Assembly: GCA_028583685.1 (NCBI GenBank)
Contig: JAMXIF010001253.1
Location: forward strand, 74,149,461 to 74,213,460
Direction: 5' to 3'
From: Petaurus breviceps papuanus
Taxonomy: Eukaryota; Chordata; Mammalia; Diprotodontia; Petauridae
DNA length: 64,000 nucleotides
Both the position numbers and the translations under genes were made by a program. A model generated the notes under the pieces. That model worked only from the letters and a program-made list of their open reading frames with translations. It ran no database searches and had not been told where the DNA came from. This document shows, one piece after another, positions 44,449-56,399 of this stretch (position 1 is the first letter of the stretch; every line of letters begins with the position of its first letter).

Positions 44449-45690
44449 ATCATCTTTAAGAGATTCCTGGAACTACCTCTACATTGGGTCTTGGACTGCT
44501 CTCTCTGCCAACACGCTACTCCCCCCAAACCCATTTCCTTACTGCTACAATTCTGTTACATGCTTACATTCCCTAGTCCAAACCCCAGCCAAATCTGCTA
44601 TTTGAGGAATCATTTTAATTTTATGGAGTCCAATCCATTCCCACCCAACAAGAATTTATTAAATAACTATGAGCTGCCTACCAGCTCATAGTGGGTGTGG
44701 AGCCTTAAGCACTCTCCTGTTTAGCAAAATAAGGTTTCTTCCTATGTGATCCCATGAACATTTTTTTCTTTCCCAGTATAAAAGTGACTCATGACCAGAC
44801 CCAAGATCAGTCATGTCAATAAACTTCAAATGGATCTTCTTTAGGGCATGACATTTTCATCTGTAGCAAGGTCTTTAATAGATATATAAAAATTGTATCT
44901 TGTTCTGGTTCCCCTGACTATCCTCCTCTTCTAATCAATATGGTTAGTTCATAGGAGCCAGAATAAAGTGACAATAGCAGGAAACAAGATTGAAAAGGGG
45001 ACCCTGGAAGTCACCTACAAACCATCCCAAAGATCAAAGGAGCATAATTTACAAATTGTATCTTATATTAACCAAAATTCACATCCTGGTAATATGTGCT
45101 GAATCAGCAGAAGCCAACTTGATACTGCTCTCCCTCAGACAAGTTCCAAATATCAGCAGAGACCAGCAGAATGCCAAAGGGAGTGCATAATTTTGAGATG
45201 TACACATCTTAACTTTAAAGTTTTATCAACAACTTTGAGATGATTTGGATATGTTAATGAACTAACCCTAATGTGGTGCAGATAGAAGTTGTTCTATCCC
45301 CCCCCCCCAAAAAAAAACAACCTATAAGAATGAGACCTCAAACCATTGTTTCCTGAATGTTCTTCCATCTTTATCGGGTCGGTGCTGTCTAGTGCTTCCA
45401 ACTCTAGTCCATGGTTATACGAGATACTTTCTGTGTCACTCCTCAACCCCATCTCCTTTCCCCATCTTCCTAACTTCCTTCACCATCCCATTCCCCCAAA
45501 CCACACCATCTACTTTGCTACTCTTTTTTGCTTTTATACTTTCTGTGCTGTTTGTCCTGATACCTTTTATAGGTGTTAAAGTGTGATTACAGCTCCATTT
45601 CCGACTGCCAGTAATTTTTTCCAGCAATTACCGAAAGAACTGGGTACACCTGCCTTCATTTCATAATTCTATAAATTCATAAATTAATTA
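44449..45690. other. Unassigned sequence
   Basis: Includes a short perfect hairpin, tatgagctg-cctac-cagctcata, at about 44,667-44,689, and a C-run followed by an A-run at 45,298-45,318. No gene supported. Confidence 0.45.
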
Positions 45691-46368
45691 TCAATTTAAT
45701 AGACTAAGAATCTGTTTCTTAGTTTCAATCATACAATCTTTCAGCATGAAGATATTAGCCACTTCACCACAGTGGGCAGAATCTCTCAAAGGGCTAATGT
45801 TCTTGTCAGACAAAACAGAAATCAGTGAATATGTTGGGTTTGGGGATTTTGTTTTATTTTTTAAATCAATTACCATCCTTGATCTGTCCAATCTTGTGAA
45901 TCTCTGTCTTGATCTCACTTGACTAATGGATTCCTTCTGTCTAGTCCCAGTCACAGAAATTGTAATGAGGACAGAATGCCGAGATCCAATAGAGACTACT
46001 TCATGAAAGCCTTGAATTTGTGGCAGTTTCTTGATGTACCACCTGCTCTTGAACCCTTTGAAACACCCTTGGCCATTTAAATGACAATAATCATGTCATC
46101 CTGTCTGAACACAATGGATATTGGCACATGCTACTCCAGTTTCTCCAGGGCATCATCTAGTTTCCCAGTTATGTTGAGAATATCTATATCTATATATCTA
46201 TATACATCCTAGATCTCCATCAGATGAGATTATTTTCCCCTCAAGTGACATATCTAGGGAATGTGCAATGACCTAGATAACCTGGAAGTATGTGCTCATA
46301 ATGCTGAAGACCTCATCTACCTGTTTCTTAACATCATCATCATCCTACTGTTTCTTGCAGTACAACCA

Positions 46369-46800
46369 GGGGTATGCTGGGGCCAGCTCAAACCAGTTCA
46401 TTAGAGCAAATTGTTAAATTTTCAGTGTGAGAATTTATGTGCAATAAATCAAGGTTTGATTTATTGTTTTGTCAATTTCTCAACTTAATAAAGTGATGGA
46501 GAAAGTATTAATGATGCAAATTAAATTTAAAAGTGCATCATGAGTTCTTTTTTTTTAGTCAGAGAGGCAGTTAAACTTTTTTTTTTTTAAAGCAATTGGG
46601 GTTAAGTAACTTGCTCAAGGTTACACTGCTAGTTATTTCTGGGTGTGGTGCTAAATGTCTGAGCCCCGGATTCGATCCCCAGGTCATCCCAACACTGGAG
46701 CCAGTGCTCTTACTCGCTGTGCTACCTGGCTGTGCCTAGCAGTTAAACTTTTATCAGTACAGCACAGGATACAGCTGGTCTGTTCCATTTTGTGTTGAAA
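46369..46800. mobile_element. hAT-like non-autonomous element, split by a SINE
   Basis: Starts caggggtatgctggggccag, with internal gatttattgttttgtcaatt and aagtgatggagaaagtatta. The same internal blocks occur at 53,003-53,248. The 5' CAGGGGT-type end suggests hAT, but target duplications are not clear. A tRNA-type SINE lies inside. Confidence 0.55.
46581..46738 (-). repeat. tRNA-derived SINE with exact target duplication
   Basis: gcaattggggttaagtaact, ggattcgatccccaggtcat and gctgtgctacctggctgtgc. Flanked by exact 14-bp gcagttaaactttt at 46,567-46,580 and 46,739-46,752. Same family as 28,602 and the trimer. Confidence 0.92.
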
Positions 46801-47304
46801 TACTTCCTACAACTCATCATTGATGGACTTTGCAAAGATTGTTTTGAATGTAAGTCTTAGGAATCTCATCTAGAGCCCATGGTGACTACAATAATGTGTG
46901 TGTGGGGGGGGAAGGGTTCTTCACAATAGTAACAGTCTCTACCCATCCAACACCTCCCACATCATGTGGATCATATAGGAAGCAGTTCATGTCAACCTTC
47001 TAACAGAGGAAGGTGGTAAGGATAGGTTTGGTGTGATCATCTTTTAGGAAGATCCTTACCTTTTGATAGTTGTTAATTCTGTGATTCCAAGGCAACAAGT
47101 CCAGAGAACAATGTCTGGTAACTGAAAACTGAATGTGTTGTCCTGATTCCAAAGAAATCTGTGAGAATGGTCTGCCATTTTTCTTGGAACCAGTGATGCA
47201 CAAATCACTTTATGTCATCTACCATGCTGTCTATACTCACTATTTCATTGATGCAAAGAATAAACTAGGCCTTTAGTTTTCCAACTACTTGGTAAAACCC
47301 TGCA

Positions 47305-48290
47305 AAGTTTTCCCAATAATGTTTTAACGCATTTTTGTCTTCATATATTCTTAAGTCCAATTTCGCTATTGATCTGGAATTTAAATCAAATTCTTTGCAT
47401 CTAAGGAGTTTAATTACAGCAAATATATCTCCTGGGTATGACCCAGTTCATTTAATAATCAGGTTTCTGGCCTTAAATGCAAGAGTCATTGTGACCAGAA
47501 CTCCTGTCCCAGCCTGGACAGATGCCCATAGTAATGTCAGGAGGCAAGGGAATCCAAATCCCCAGATCTAAGAGAACTTGGATTGCTTTCCAGTATCCCC
47601 TTCTGTTTAGAGCAGGTGCCATGAAAAATCTAGCTAATAAGGGGACAATCTAGCTAGAAACTAGAGAAATCCAATTAAATCCAGATGGGTTCGGCAGCCA
47701 GGGTCACGCTGAGCAGCTAGGACAGGTTTCATCTAGCTTCAAAGACCACAGCTGTTTCTAGGCTTTGGTTGAAGTCATAACTGCTATTGATCTCTTCTGG
47801 CTACTCCTCAGGCTCCAGAGAATTCAGTAAATGTTAACCTTTTGACCTCAGTGCAGTCTCAGACCCTACCCCATGACTCTTCAATTTGTAAACTATCTTT
47901 TCACTCTGTTTTCCACTTCCTGTTTTCCTATTGACCAATCTAGGCTGTTCAATGATGTATCTGCCATATCTCACCATCCTTAACTCCTTATGACCCAGAA
48001 CCAACCTGAGATCTTATAAGCCTTAGTTGACATATTCAGCTTCCTGGTTCAGATGGGCAGCAACAGGGTTCCTATTGGGTTATCTCACCTCATCCCTCTA
48101 TTGCAAAATCATGCAGTGGATTTTCCATTGAAGGTGTCATCCCACACAATAATTCCCTCCTTTCACAGAGACAGCTTAGGTCCTCTTCTCTCTTCCTTCA
48201 GTCCTTCTCTTTTTGCCTTTGTGGAAGACAGAATAGCTGCATCAATAGGATCTGTTTTCTTTCTTTTACCTACTTATTCCTCTTCACACA
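47305..48290. other. Unassigned sequence
   Basis: No recognised repeat or gene in about 1 kb. Confidence 0.45.
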
Positions 48291-48292
48291 TT

Positions 48293-48368
48293 GCACTCTC
48301 TCTCCCTCTCTCTCTTGTCTCTCTCCATCTTTGTCTCTCTCTATTTCTCTTTCTCTCTGTCTCTCCTC
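48293..48368. repeat. (CT)n-rich microsatellite
   Basis: Interrupted CT/CTTT units. The 120-residue frame across 48,053-48,415 is Ser/Leu-rich because of this tract and is not a gene. Confidence 0.88.
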
Positions 48369-48414
48369 TATCAACATCCCACCCAACTCATCAGCCTCTT
48401 TCTATAGTCAAATG

Positions 48415-48540
48415 AAAGAATGAGTGAAAAAGCATTTTAAGTGCTTACTATGTGCTAAACACTATGTTAAATACCAGTGATACAAAGAAATAAAGCAAAA
48501 CTTTCTTCACTTTCAGAGAACTCATGAAGAGAGACAATGC
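48415..48540 (-). repeat. L2 3'-end fragment
   Basis: gtgcttactatgtgctaaac, accagtgatacaaagaaata and agagaactcatgaagagaga, antisense L2. Confidence 0.72.
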
Positions 48541-48544
48541 ACGA

Positions 48545-49060
48545 CAGATTGCCAGGGTTCTAAAATCAAAGCTTATTTATCCTAATAACGAGGCAGAAGA
48601 GTACATGATAAGGAAGCTGCAGGTCCTTAGCTTATGTCACTAAGCAGATGGCAGGGCAAGGTCTATAAGGCATCATGGCAGATAGCTGTAGGAGGGAGTG
48701 GCCAGGCACACAGTAAGGCCTAATGGTCCCAGGCCTCAGTTTTAATAGAATTAATAGAGTAGACATCTCCGCATTTCCCACCTGGCTGTTTTCATTTTAT
48801 ATTTTTTTTAGCTTCTCCATCATGCCCCCAGTAAACAATTTTGGAAAACTCATTGTCTTGCAAATCTAGTCACCTTGATCTTCATACCTTGTTAATACTC
48901 TATTCCTCTGATTGGAGGATGGAACCATGAATTCAATCTCCATTTAAGGAGATACAAGAGAGACATCTTATTTCCCTTCAACTTCTCCACTAAGACCCTG
49001 CACCCTACCCCACAATTATCTCCCTTTCCTCCAGTCTCTTTCAGATTTCTTTTCTGTGGT
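48545..49060. other. Unassigned sequence
   Basis: 48,545-48,780 has a balanced, LTR-like composition but no paired ends; not assigned. Confidence 0.4.
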
Positions 49061-49064
49061 CTTC

Positions 49065-49190
49065 CCCCCATTTGATTGTAAGTACCTTGAGGGCAGGGAC
49101 TGCCTTTCAAATTTGTAGTATTTCCTGTGCTTAGCATATTTAATGGGCACTTAATAAATGTTTATTGACTATTGATTATTGAGTTAGCAA
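49065..49190 (+). repeat. L2 3'-end fragment
   Basis: gtaccttgagggcagggact, gtgcttagcatatttaatgg and taataaatgtttattgacta match the plus-strand L2 3' terminus. Confidence 0.82.
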
Positions 49191-49545
49191 CTGCTTGCCT
49201 TTAGAGCTTTAATCTATAGATGACATTCAACATTTCTGGCTCTCTTCATCAGAATTTCTACTATCCTATTCCTGGATAGGATGTTGTAGCAGATCTCCAT
49301 CTTTCTCCAACAGATTCAACATGGTCTATGCCCACCCCAGGCTCTCACTATACTCTCCTTCCCCTTCACCCCTCCAGGAGGATTGGATCCAATGGCCTCA
49401 TAGTTCCCTTCCAGTTCTAAATCAATGATTCTACAGCCTTGCTCCCCTCAGGTAATTAGGTTACATCTTTCCCACCATGGACCACTTACAAAGGGGAAGG
49501 ACAATTGAGCCTGATAATGATTCTAGGAAGTAAGATGGAAAAGGA
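49191..49545. other. Unassigned sequence
   Basis: No named feature; a SINE-tail-like patch at 49,385-49,435. Confidence 0.45.
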
Positions 49546-49549
49546 AGTT

Positions 49550-49925
49550 CAAAGAATGTGAGAACTGGAAGTCACCTCATCGATTGTCTTTATGAAGGAA
49601 AATACCGAGCTCCACATGGATCAAATAACTTGCCCAAGATCAACTCTCTCCAGAAGAGCTAGAAAAAGAGCCCTGTCCTCCTACCTCTGAGCCTAATGTC
49701 TCTCTTACAACACCTGAATGGGAAGCAGTCTGGAACAGAGAAAGCAGCACTGGGTTAAACCCAGATACAGAAGACCTGGGTCGGAATCTCAATTTCTGTT
49801 ACTGTCTAAGTGACCTTGAGCAAGTCACTTCACCTTTGTGGGACTTCATTTCCTCATCTACAAAATGAGAAGTTTAGACTAGATGACCTCTGAACTTCCA
49901 TCTAGCTCCAAATCTATGACTCTCA
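49550..49925. repeat. Two CORE-SINEs, minus then plus
   Basis: Minus part (about 49,550-49,710): caaataacttgcccaagatc. Plus part (about 49,720-49,925): cagcactgggttaaacccag, gaccttgagcaagtcacttc and gactagatgacctctgaact. Confidence 0.7.
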
Positions 49926-49929
49926 TTTT

Positions 49930-50690
49930 TTCCTGCAGGGGCTCTAACTTGTCTCCCCTAGAAAATTCCTTGAAGTCAGTGATGAAGCATCTTCTGACTA
50001 CAGGGTGAAGCAGGGAAAGCTGTCATAAATGGTCAGAGCATCTGGCCTCTGAGGTAATTTTGAAACCTCTAGCATACAGCTCATTCAAGCTTTCCTATTG
50101 ATTGAGCGATTTGTTCTGGCTTAGCAGACCAGTATTACCCAAATTCACCCTTCATGCTTTCAATATCCACTCCACAAGAGGTCAAGTACACTAACAAGTT
50201 CCTTTCTTTCTTGCTCTGCTGAGCTCTAAAATCTTACTACGGGTAGAATTCCTGACTAGCTCAGTAGTGTTGGAAATTGAACTGAGTCTATGGAATGTGC
50301 ACCCTAACCTCAGAGCCTAATGAATTCACACTGCCCAGGTATGCACTCAGACTTTTGTGGCACGTGTGAATAATGATATTGCACTTTAAAAAAATTAAGG
50401 GTTGGATTTTCATTTTAAATTTGATCCTGCACCAAGCTGTGCCACCACATGTAAAGTGAATTTATTCCATCTCTGTGAAAGGGACAGGAAGAGAGACAAC
50501 AGGGGAACAACCTCTATTTGCTATGCTTTCTTTCTCTCATGAAACTCAACCGACCGTCTGAGCTGCTGGGAATGTTTGAAGACTCCTATCACTGTATGTG
50601 ATTCTCTGCATTATGTTGAAAGAGATGCTTTTAGAAAAAAGTGAAAGAATTCAATCAGGCTACAAGCCCCCTTTATTAGCTTTCGACTCT
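49930..50690. other. Unassigned sequence
   Basis: No gene or named repeat. Confidence 0.45.
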
Positions 50691-50695
50691 AGAAT

Positions 50696-50896
50696 AGGGG
50701 TTTTAAGCCTTTTTTGTGTATCATGGCCCCCATTGGTGGCCTGGTGAAACCTGGGGCCCCCTTCTCAGAATAATGTTTTTCAATGAATAAAAGAAAAGAT
50801 GTAGGATTGCCAAGAAAGCCAATTATATTGAAATGCAGTTATCTCAATAATAATACTTAAAACAAGTTAACAAGCCCCAGATTAAAAGAACCCTTG
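50696..50896 (+). mobile_element. hAT-like MITE, copy 1
   Basis: Ends aggggttttaagcc and (reverse complement of the right end) aagggttcttttaatc are inverted repeats. Inside: gtatcatggcccccattggt, cccccttctcagaataatgt and aattatattgaaatgcagtt. Flanks ctctagaa/ctctaaac fit a decayed 8-bp hAT duplication. No coding capacity. Confidence 0.72.
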
Positions 50897-50899
50897 CTC

Positions 50900-51105
50900 T
50901 AAACTAAAGCTTCAAAGGCACTTGGAAAGTGTAATAGTAACAAAAGTCCCTTTATGAAGATTAAAGAGTGAATATTAGACACACATCTGAACACACACAT
51001 TCCCTACAACATGTTTTAAAACCTCTAGTATCACTTTGATTCTCCTAGATATACATCAGGTACTCAGAAATTTTTCTGAAAAATATTTCCCATCACTTAT
51101 GCTCA
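50900..51105. other. Unassigned sequence
   Basis: Short non-coding gap between elements. Confidence 0.5.
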
Positions 51106-51109
51106 GAGG

Positions 51110-51580
51110 ATCATAGATCTAGGGCAAGAAAAGGGACCCAGAGACCATCATAAACTCCCATTAACATTTTAAAATCAGGAAATTTAGGCCCAAGAAGTTT
51201 AAACCTAATGTCACACAGATAGTAGGCATCAGAGCGAAGATCTGAACTCAGTTCATCTGACTCCAGGGGACATACTTTTTCCCACAGTTATCAACCATGA
51301 TACTCTGGGTGCTATGAAATCATTCACAGAACAATAATAGCTACCATTCATATGGCACCTTCATGTTTACAAAGTGCATTTTATATATTATTATATTATA
51401 TATAAATATATGGAGATACCATCTATATAAAGATGTTATCTTTATTCCCATTTTACACATGAGGAAACTGAGGCAAGTAGAGGTTAAATGACTTGCTGAA
51501 GGTCACACATCTACTAAGTGTTTGAAACAGAATTCCAATACATATTTTCCTAATCAATTTGTACACCACACCATCTAGAA
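51110..51580 (-). repeat. Two CORE-type SINEs
   Basis: First (about 51,110-51,300): aggaaatttaggcccaagaa, gatctgaactcagttcatct. Second (about 51,325-51,580): aacaataatagctaccattc, acacatgaggaaactgaggc, taaatgacttgctgaaggtc. Confidence 0.72.
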
Positions 51581-51883
51581 GATTCTGTGTAATAAGAAAT
51601 CATTACAGTGCCCCTGTCGTAGTATAGGACTAGAATCCTCGCTGCCCTGGAACTGAGTCAAGCCAGCCCCCATGGGGAGGGCAGGGAAGAGAATTGACCC
51701 ACTTTGGAAACCTATGCTGTTTAGAGCAGGGACCTAGACTTTTAAAAAATAATTTACTTTTACTTTTTTTACATTTACATTTGCTTTTGTAAATGAATTT
51801 GTTCTGTATTGAATAATTATAACATGATATGAAATTTAAAAGATAATTTGATATCATTTATGTTAATTTGTTTTTGCTTAAAG

Positions 51884-52062
51884 CAGGAGCTCTTTATCTG
51901 GGATCTAGAAACTATTTAAAAAATTTTTACTAACTATATTTCAATATAATTGGTTTCCTTTTTAATCCTATACATTTCATTTTTGCACTTAAAAATGTTA
52001 TTTTGAAAAGCAACCATAGGCTAGACCAGACTGCCACACAAAAATGTTAATAATCCTTAGCT
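51884..52062 (-). mobile_element. hAT-like MITE, copy 2, opposite orientation
   Basis: tatttcaatataattggttt, taatcctatacatttcattt and gttattttgaaaagcaacca are the reverse complement of copy 1 blocks. The ends are decayed. Confidence 0.68.
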
Positions 52063-52698
52063 TAAATATATCAATATTTCCCTTAAAAGTAAAGGAGAAA
52101 TTCATTAAGTAACTTAATTTCTTACTTTTGAGTCACTTAGTTATATACCTGGGAAATAATAATAATCATAAATAATGATATTAGTTCATAGAATAAATCA
52201 AATGAGTTTGTAAATATTTGTTTACTCCAAGAATCCATGTGACCACTCCCTTCACCAAAGTCGGTTGTCACTCCTTTATACCTTAGTAAACATTCAACTG
52301 AGCTTTATGTGGCCATAAAGTTCTCTACCTAATGACCACTTATCCAGTAATGAGACTCCCTGAACTTAGCTATGGTGATTCATTAACAGAAGACACAGAG
52401 TCTATTGCTTGGTCCCTACTCAAAGCCTTTACATACTGGTAGAAGCTGGTAGTGTTTGCATTCTCGTATCACGTTCACACCCATATAAGGCATTTGGAAG
52501 TAAAGAAGGGAATAAGCATAATTTTCTGAAAAATTTGCAGTTGTTTTAGCATTGTTATTGTTTTATTAAATTTGTATAAATTCCATAAAAAATGAAGCAT
52601 GGGCAATAAAGAGTCACATACTGGGTCTGAGCTAACTGTAACACATCACACACAAGGAATGAGGAAGAAGTGGTTAAAGGGTACCACTCAGAGAAATG
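52063..52698. other. Unassigned sequence
   Basis: No recognised element or gene. Confidence 0.45.
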
Positions 52699-52701
52699 TA
52701 A

Positions 52702-52769
52702 AATATATATATATATATATACATATGTGTGTATATGTATGTATGTATGTATGTATGTATATATATATA
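52702..52769. repeat. (TA)n / (GTAT)n microsatellite
   Basis: TA run, then GTAT units, then TA again. Confidence 0.92.
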
Positions 52770-52924
52770 GTAAGGCAGGTCACATGGCAAGAGTGAGAGA
52801 TCACAACTAGGTAGCACTTAATTCCTCAAATAGCCATATGATATAAAAGAATGGGTGGAAGGCACACAGAATATTGGATGGACACTCTGGGTGAGCTTAT
52901 GGGAGGGCATGATTCACAATGTTA

Positions 52925-53370
52925 AGGTAACTAGTGGCATGGTGGATAGAGCATTAGACTTGGAGTCAGGAAACCTGAGTTCCAAATCTACCTGGGCTCT
53001 AGTTAGAAAAGTTGGAGTCTATTAGAGGAAGCAGGTTAAGTTTTTGGTAAGGGGCATTTATACCTCAGAAATCAATAAATGCCATAAAACAGGATTTGAT
53101 CTATTGTTTTGTTGATTGTCTAGACTTAAGAAAGTGATGGAGAAAATGTTAATAAATGAAGATTAAATTTAAAACTGTAAAAAGTTACAAATGCATACTT
53201 TTTTTTTTTTGGAGAGCCAGTTGTTAAACTATGTGTAGCTATTCCATCAACTAGTTATATGTGCTTAAGCAAATCATGTGACCTCTCTGGAGATCAACTT
53301 CCTTAGGTATAAAATGAAGGGGTCGGACTAAGGTCCCTTCCAGCTCTGACATCCTGTGGATTCTATGGAA
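52925..53370 (+). repeat. SINE split by a hAT-like element
   Basis: Head at 52,925-53,002 (gtggcatggtggatagagca, cttggagtcaggaaacctga); 3' part at about 53,250-53,370 (gcttaagcaaatcatgtgac, taaggtcccttccagctctg). In between (about 53,003-53,248) lies a copy of the repeat at 46,369, sharing atttatacctcagaaatcaa-type and aagtgatggagaaaatgtta blocks. ctctagtt and caactagtt flank the insert. Confidence 0.62.
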
Positions 53371-54130
53371 CATGACCAAGCCACAACTGACTAGGTGTTA
53401 TGAACAGAGGTCCTCAGAAACATTTGATCTAGATTTATGTAAGGAAAAAGAAATGCTGTTTAGCACTGAGTCAGCCTTATTATTATTATTATTAGAATGT
53501 GATTGCAAACACCAGGCAATGGGACCATTACTATCCTCTGCCTAGAAACAAGAGGAGGTGAAAGTTCCTTTTCCCTCTTATCACAAAAAGAAAGCATATG
53601 TGGCAATATTTAAGGGCCAAAGAGCCATTAGTAACTTTTTCCCTACATAATCCTAATGTACCACATTCTGGTTCTAATCATTATTATATAGACTGGGATT
53701 ATTGTAAGCATGGAAAAGTTGAAAGATGAATGCACAAATTCTCTGAGCAAGTGATGGAGTTGATTAAGCAAAGGACATCTCCTGGATTTAAGACAATATA
53801 ATGGGGACTGTTATGATGAAGGAGGAAAAAATGCACAAAGGCTTTATGAAGTCAAATAATTTGAGGCCCAAAGTCTAAAATGCCAAAGGATCTGCGATCT
53901 CAATTACTGTGGGGACTCCCTCTGATGAAGATCAAAACCCATCCTTTTCTTCCCAGGTTGTATACCTCTTGTCCATGTCCCCCCACAAATCAACCACAAG
54001 AGATCTACTCAGCATTATGGGGACCCACCTCTTATAGTCTCTTAACATTGCTAAAATGTTTTACTCTCACAAGATGATTGGTTCTTTGTTTCTCCTGGTC
54101 ATCTATTTCCCTGAAAGCATCCTTTACCCA
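53371..54130. other. Unassigned sequence
   Basis: Holds a short (TTA)n run at about 53,478-53,495. No gene supported. Confidence 0.45.
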
Positions 54131-54132
54131 GT

Positions 54133-54362
54133 TATTCTTAGGTAATGCAGTAGATAGAAGCCAGTCCTGGTATCAGGAAACCCTAAATTCACATCCAGCT
54201 AGTGACCCTGAGGAAGTCACTTAACCCTGTTTGCCTCATATCCTCATCTGTAAAATGAGATGGAGAAGGAAATGAAAACCACTCCAGTGTCTTTGCTAAG
54301 AAAACCCCAAATGGCATCATGAAGAGTCAGACATGACTGAAACAACTCAACAACAACAATAA
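54133..54362 (+). repeat. BovB/RTE-tailed SINE
   Basis: gtaatgcagtagatagaagc, gaccctgaggaagtcactta, aagaaaaccccaaatggcat and gaagagtcagacatgactga, the last being the RTE/BovB-like 3' end. Confidence 0.85.
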
Positions 54363-54499
54363 TTCCTCATTTATCACATGTAGATTATATAATTACCAAA
54401 TGGCTTATGAGTTCACTGAGCCTGGGGGTATCGTCATTTCAATGGTTGCCTTACCTGGAAAACAATCTTAACTAAGAACTACAATAGGGATTTTTTTTT

Positions 54500-54710
54500 T
54501 AATTAGTCTGATAGGAAAAAACACTTGACTAGGAGTAAGGAATACTGAGTTCAAGTCCCAATTATACCAGGAACATGTTGCATGAGCTTGGACAATTCAT
54601 ATCCCCTCTCTAAGACTTATTTTCTTCATCTGTAAATTAAGCATTTTGAACAAGATGATTTCAAAGTTTGCTCCCAGCTCTGACATTTCTATAATGCTTA
54701 TTTATCACTC
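54500..54710 (+). repeat. CORE-type SINE
   Basis: cttgactaggagtaaggaat, gagttcaagtcccaattata, cttcatctgtaaattaagca and tttgctcccagctctgacat. Confidence 0.7.
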
Positions 54711-55280
54711 TAGTAAAGAAAAAGTTAGTTTTATGTAAACTCCTGAGAGCAGACAGAATCTTAATCTAGCTTTTTAACACTCACCTCCATTTCTTTAACA
54801 CCTATCCCATTTCTACCTCTCAATAAATATCTAAGAATTAGCCTTCATCCTTACGAATACATGTAGGGTTTGAGTTTAGGATTTTCATCTTTATATTATT
54901 GGGACCAGCTGGAAACAGAGGTGACAAAATTCTAAGAGACAGGCCGCTTGCTTGTTCACATATTCTTAATTCAGCCTAAAGCTAAAAGGGATATAAATTT
55001 TTCAAGACATTTTTTCCTTATGGGACTTCCAGTTCACAGGCAACTTTAGTTAAACATCTTGATGCTGAGGGCTACTTTTGAAAATCACAGTTTGCTTTTT
55101 CGTTTGTCCATTAACCTGAAACACGAATGTAAAATTAAACCTAAGAAAGGATTTTTTTGTTATTTAACTTAAATAAAGAAGTTTCATATTTTAAAATCTA
55201 AAAGTTGTGCATACAGATCTATATGTATGTATATGAATATGTATATATGTATGTACATATGTGCATATACAGATATACAT
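54711..55280. other. Unassigned sequence, ending in a TATG/TACA microsatellite
   Basis: No gene. 55,208-55,280 is a mixed TATG/TACA simple repeat at the left border of HAL1 copy B. Confidence 0.55.
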
Positions 55281-55544
55281 CTATCTATCCTGTTCTTTTC
55301 TTTTCAAATGCTTTATTAACTTCTGATTTACATCATTCATTTCCGCCAGATTTTCAGTTACAAATTTTCTCCCCGTTTTTCCCCAAAATAGCAGTCACAG
55401 AGGATATCCCCTCCTCCAATCTGCTCTCTCCCATATCTTCTCCCACAGCCCCTTCGACTTTTCCAGTAGGACATGGTGGATCTCTATGCCCCAGTGCCTG
55501 TATGTCTTATGTCCCAATTACATGTAATATAGTATTAATAATAG

Positions 55545-55545
<1 letters not shown>

Positions 55546-55581
<36 letters not shown>
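55546..55581. repeat. (TA)n in HAL1 copy B 3' region
   Basis: TA run with one G interruption, at the join of the 3' UTR-like part and the spacer. Confidence 0.9.
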
Positions 55582-55584
<3 letters not shown>

Positions 55585-56222
55585 TTAAACAATTGATTTT
55601 AAAACTTTGATTTCCAGATTCATTCCCTTCCTTCCTTGTCACCCACCCATACTGGGGAGATAAGCAGTTCAGTATAGGTTGTACATGAGTAGCTAATGCA
55701 AAACATTAACAGTAGATATAGTATAAAAGACTGACTATATTTCCCTCCCTCCTATCCCACCTCCCACTTGTTCTATTCTCTACTTTGATCCTGTCCCTTT
55801 TCAAAAGTGGGTGCTTCCAACTTCCCTCCGCCCCAGCCTGCCCTCCCTTCCATCATCCCCCCTCTCATCCCCTTCCCCCCTACTCTCCTGTATGGTGAGA
55901 TACCCTATTTAGTGTGTATTTCATTCCCTCCCCAAGCCAAATTCAATGAGAATAAGGTTGACCCATTCCCTTTTGCCTTCCTATTCTTCCCCTCCATTGT
56001 AACCATTTTCCCTTGCCTCTTCTATATGAGATATTTTGCCCCATTCTGTCTCTCCCCATCTCCTCTCATTATATTCTTCTCTCACCTCTTAATTTCACCT
56101 TTTAAGTATCATCCCTTCCTATTAAATTGGTTCTGTGCCCTCTATCTCTGTATACCTGTAAACATATATACACACATTACATATGTATTCATATGCCTAT
56201 ATACCCTCTGATATATATACAT

Positions 56223-56262
<40 letters not shown>
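56223..56262. repeat. (AT)n in HAL1 copy B spacer
   Basis: Lies after catatgcctatataccctc, the same place as the AT run of copy A (15,501-15,530). Confidence 0.92.
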
Positions 56263-56264
<2 letters not shown>

Positions 56265-56399
56265 CTATTCCCTTCAACTATTTTTCATAGTGAGAAGAGT
56301 TTCATCAGTTATAATTATCATTTTTCCATGTAGGAATGTTAATAGTTCAACTTTGATAAGTTCCTTATGATTTCTTTTCCGTTTACCTTCTCATGCTTC

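Larger units (their letters stand above)
45691..47300 (-). pseudogene. Possible old processed pseudogene, unidentified
   Basis: On minus, several patches read like degraded protein: VKKQVDEVFSIMSTYFQVI and KLDDALEKLE near 46,150-46,330, a 67-residue frame at 47,000-47,203 (CSLDLLPWNHRINNYQKVRI), and 87 residues at 45,691-45,954. I cannot name a parent gene. The interval is broken by an inserted DNA-transposon-like repeat at 46,369. This is weak; it could be an unrecognised repeat. Confidence 0.25.

Noticed and set aside
44667-44689. Perfect 9-bp stem hairpin as a regulatory or terminator element
   Set aside because: Such short palindromes are common by chance in 64 kb, and nothing nearby is transcribed on evidence here.
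48053-48415. 120-residue plus frame
   Set aside because: Ser/Leu-rich because of the CT microsatellite; no domain, no exon signals.
55205-56333. Plus frames of 127 and 134 residues
   Set aside because: Antisense to HAL1 copy B spacer and TA runs.
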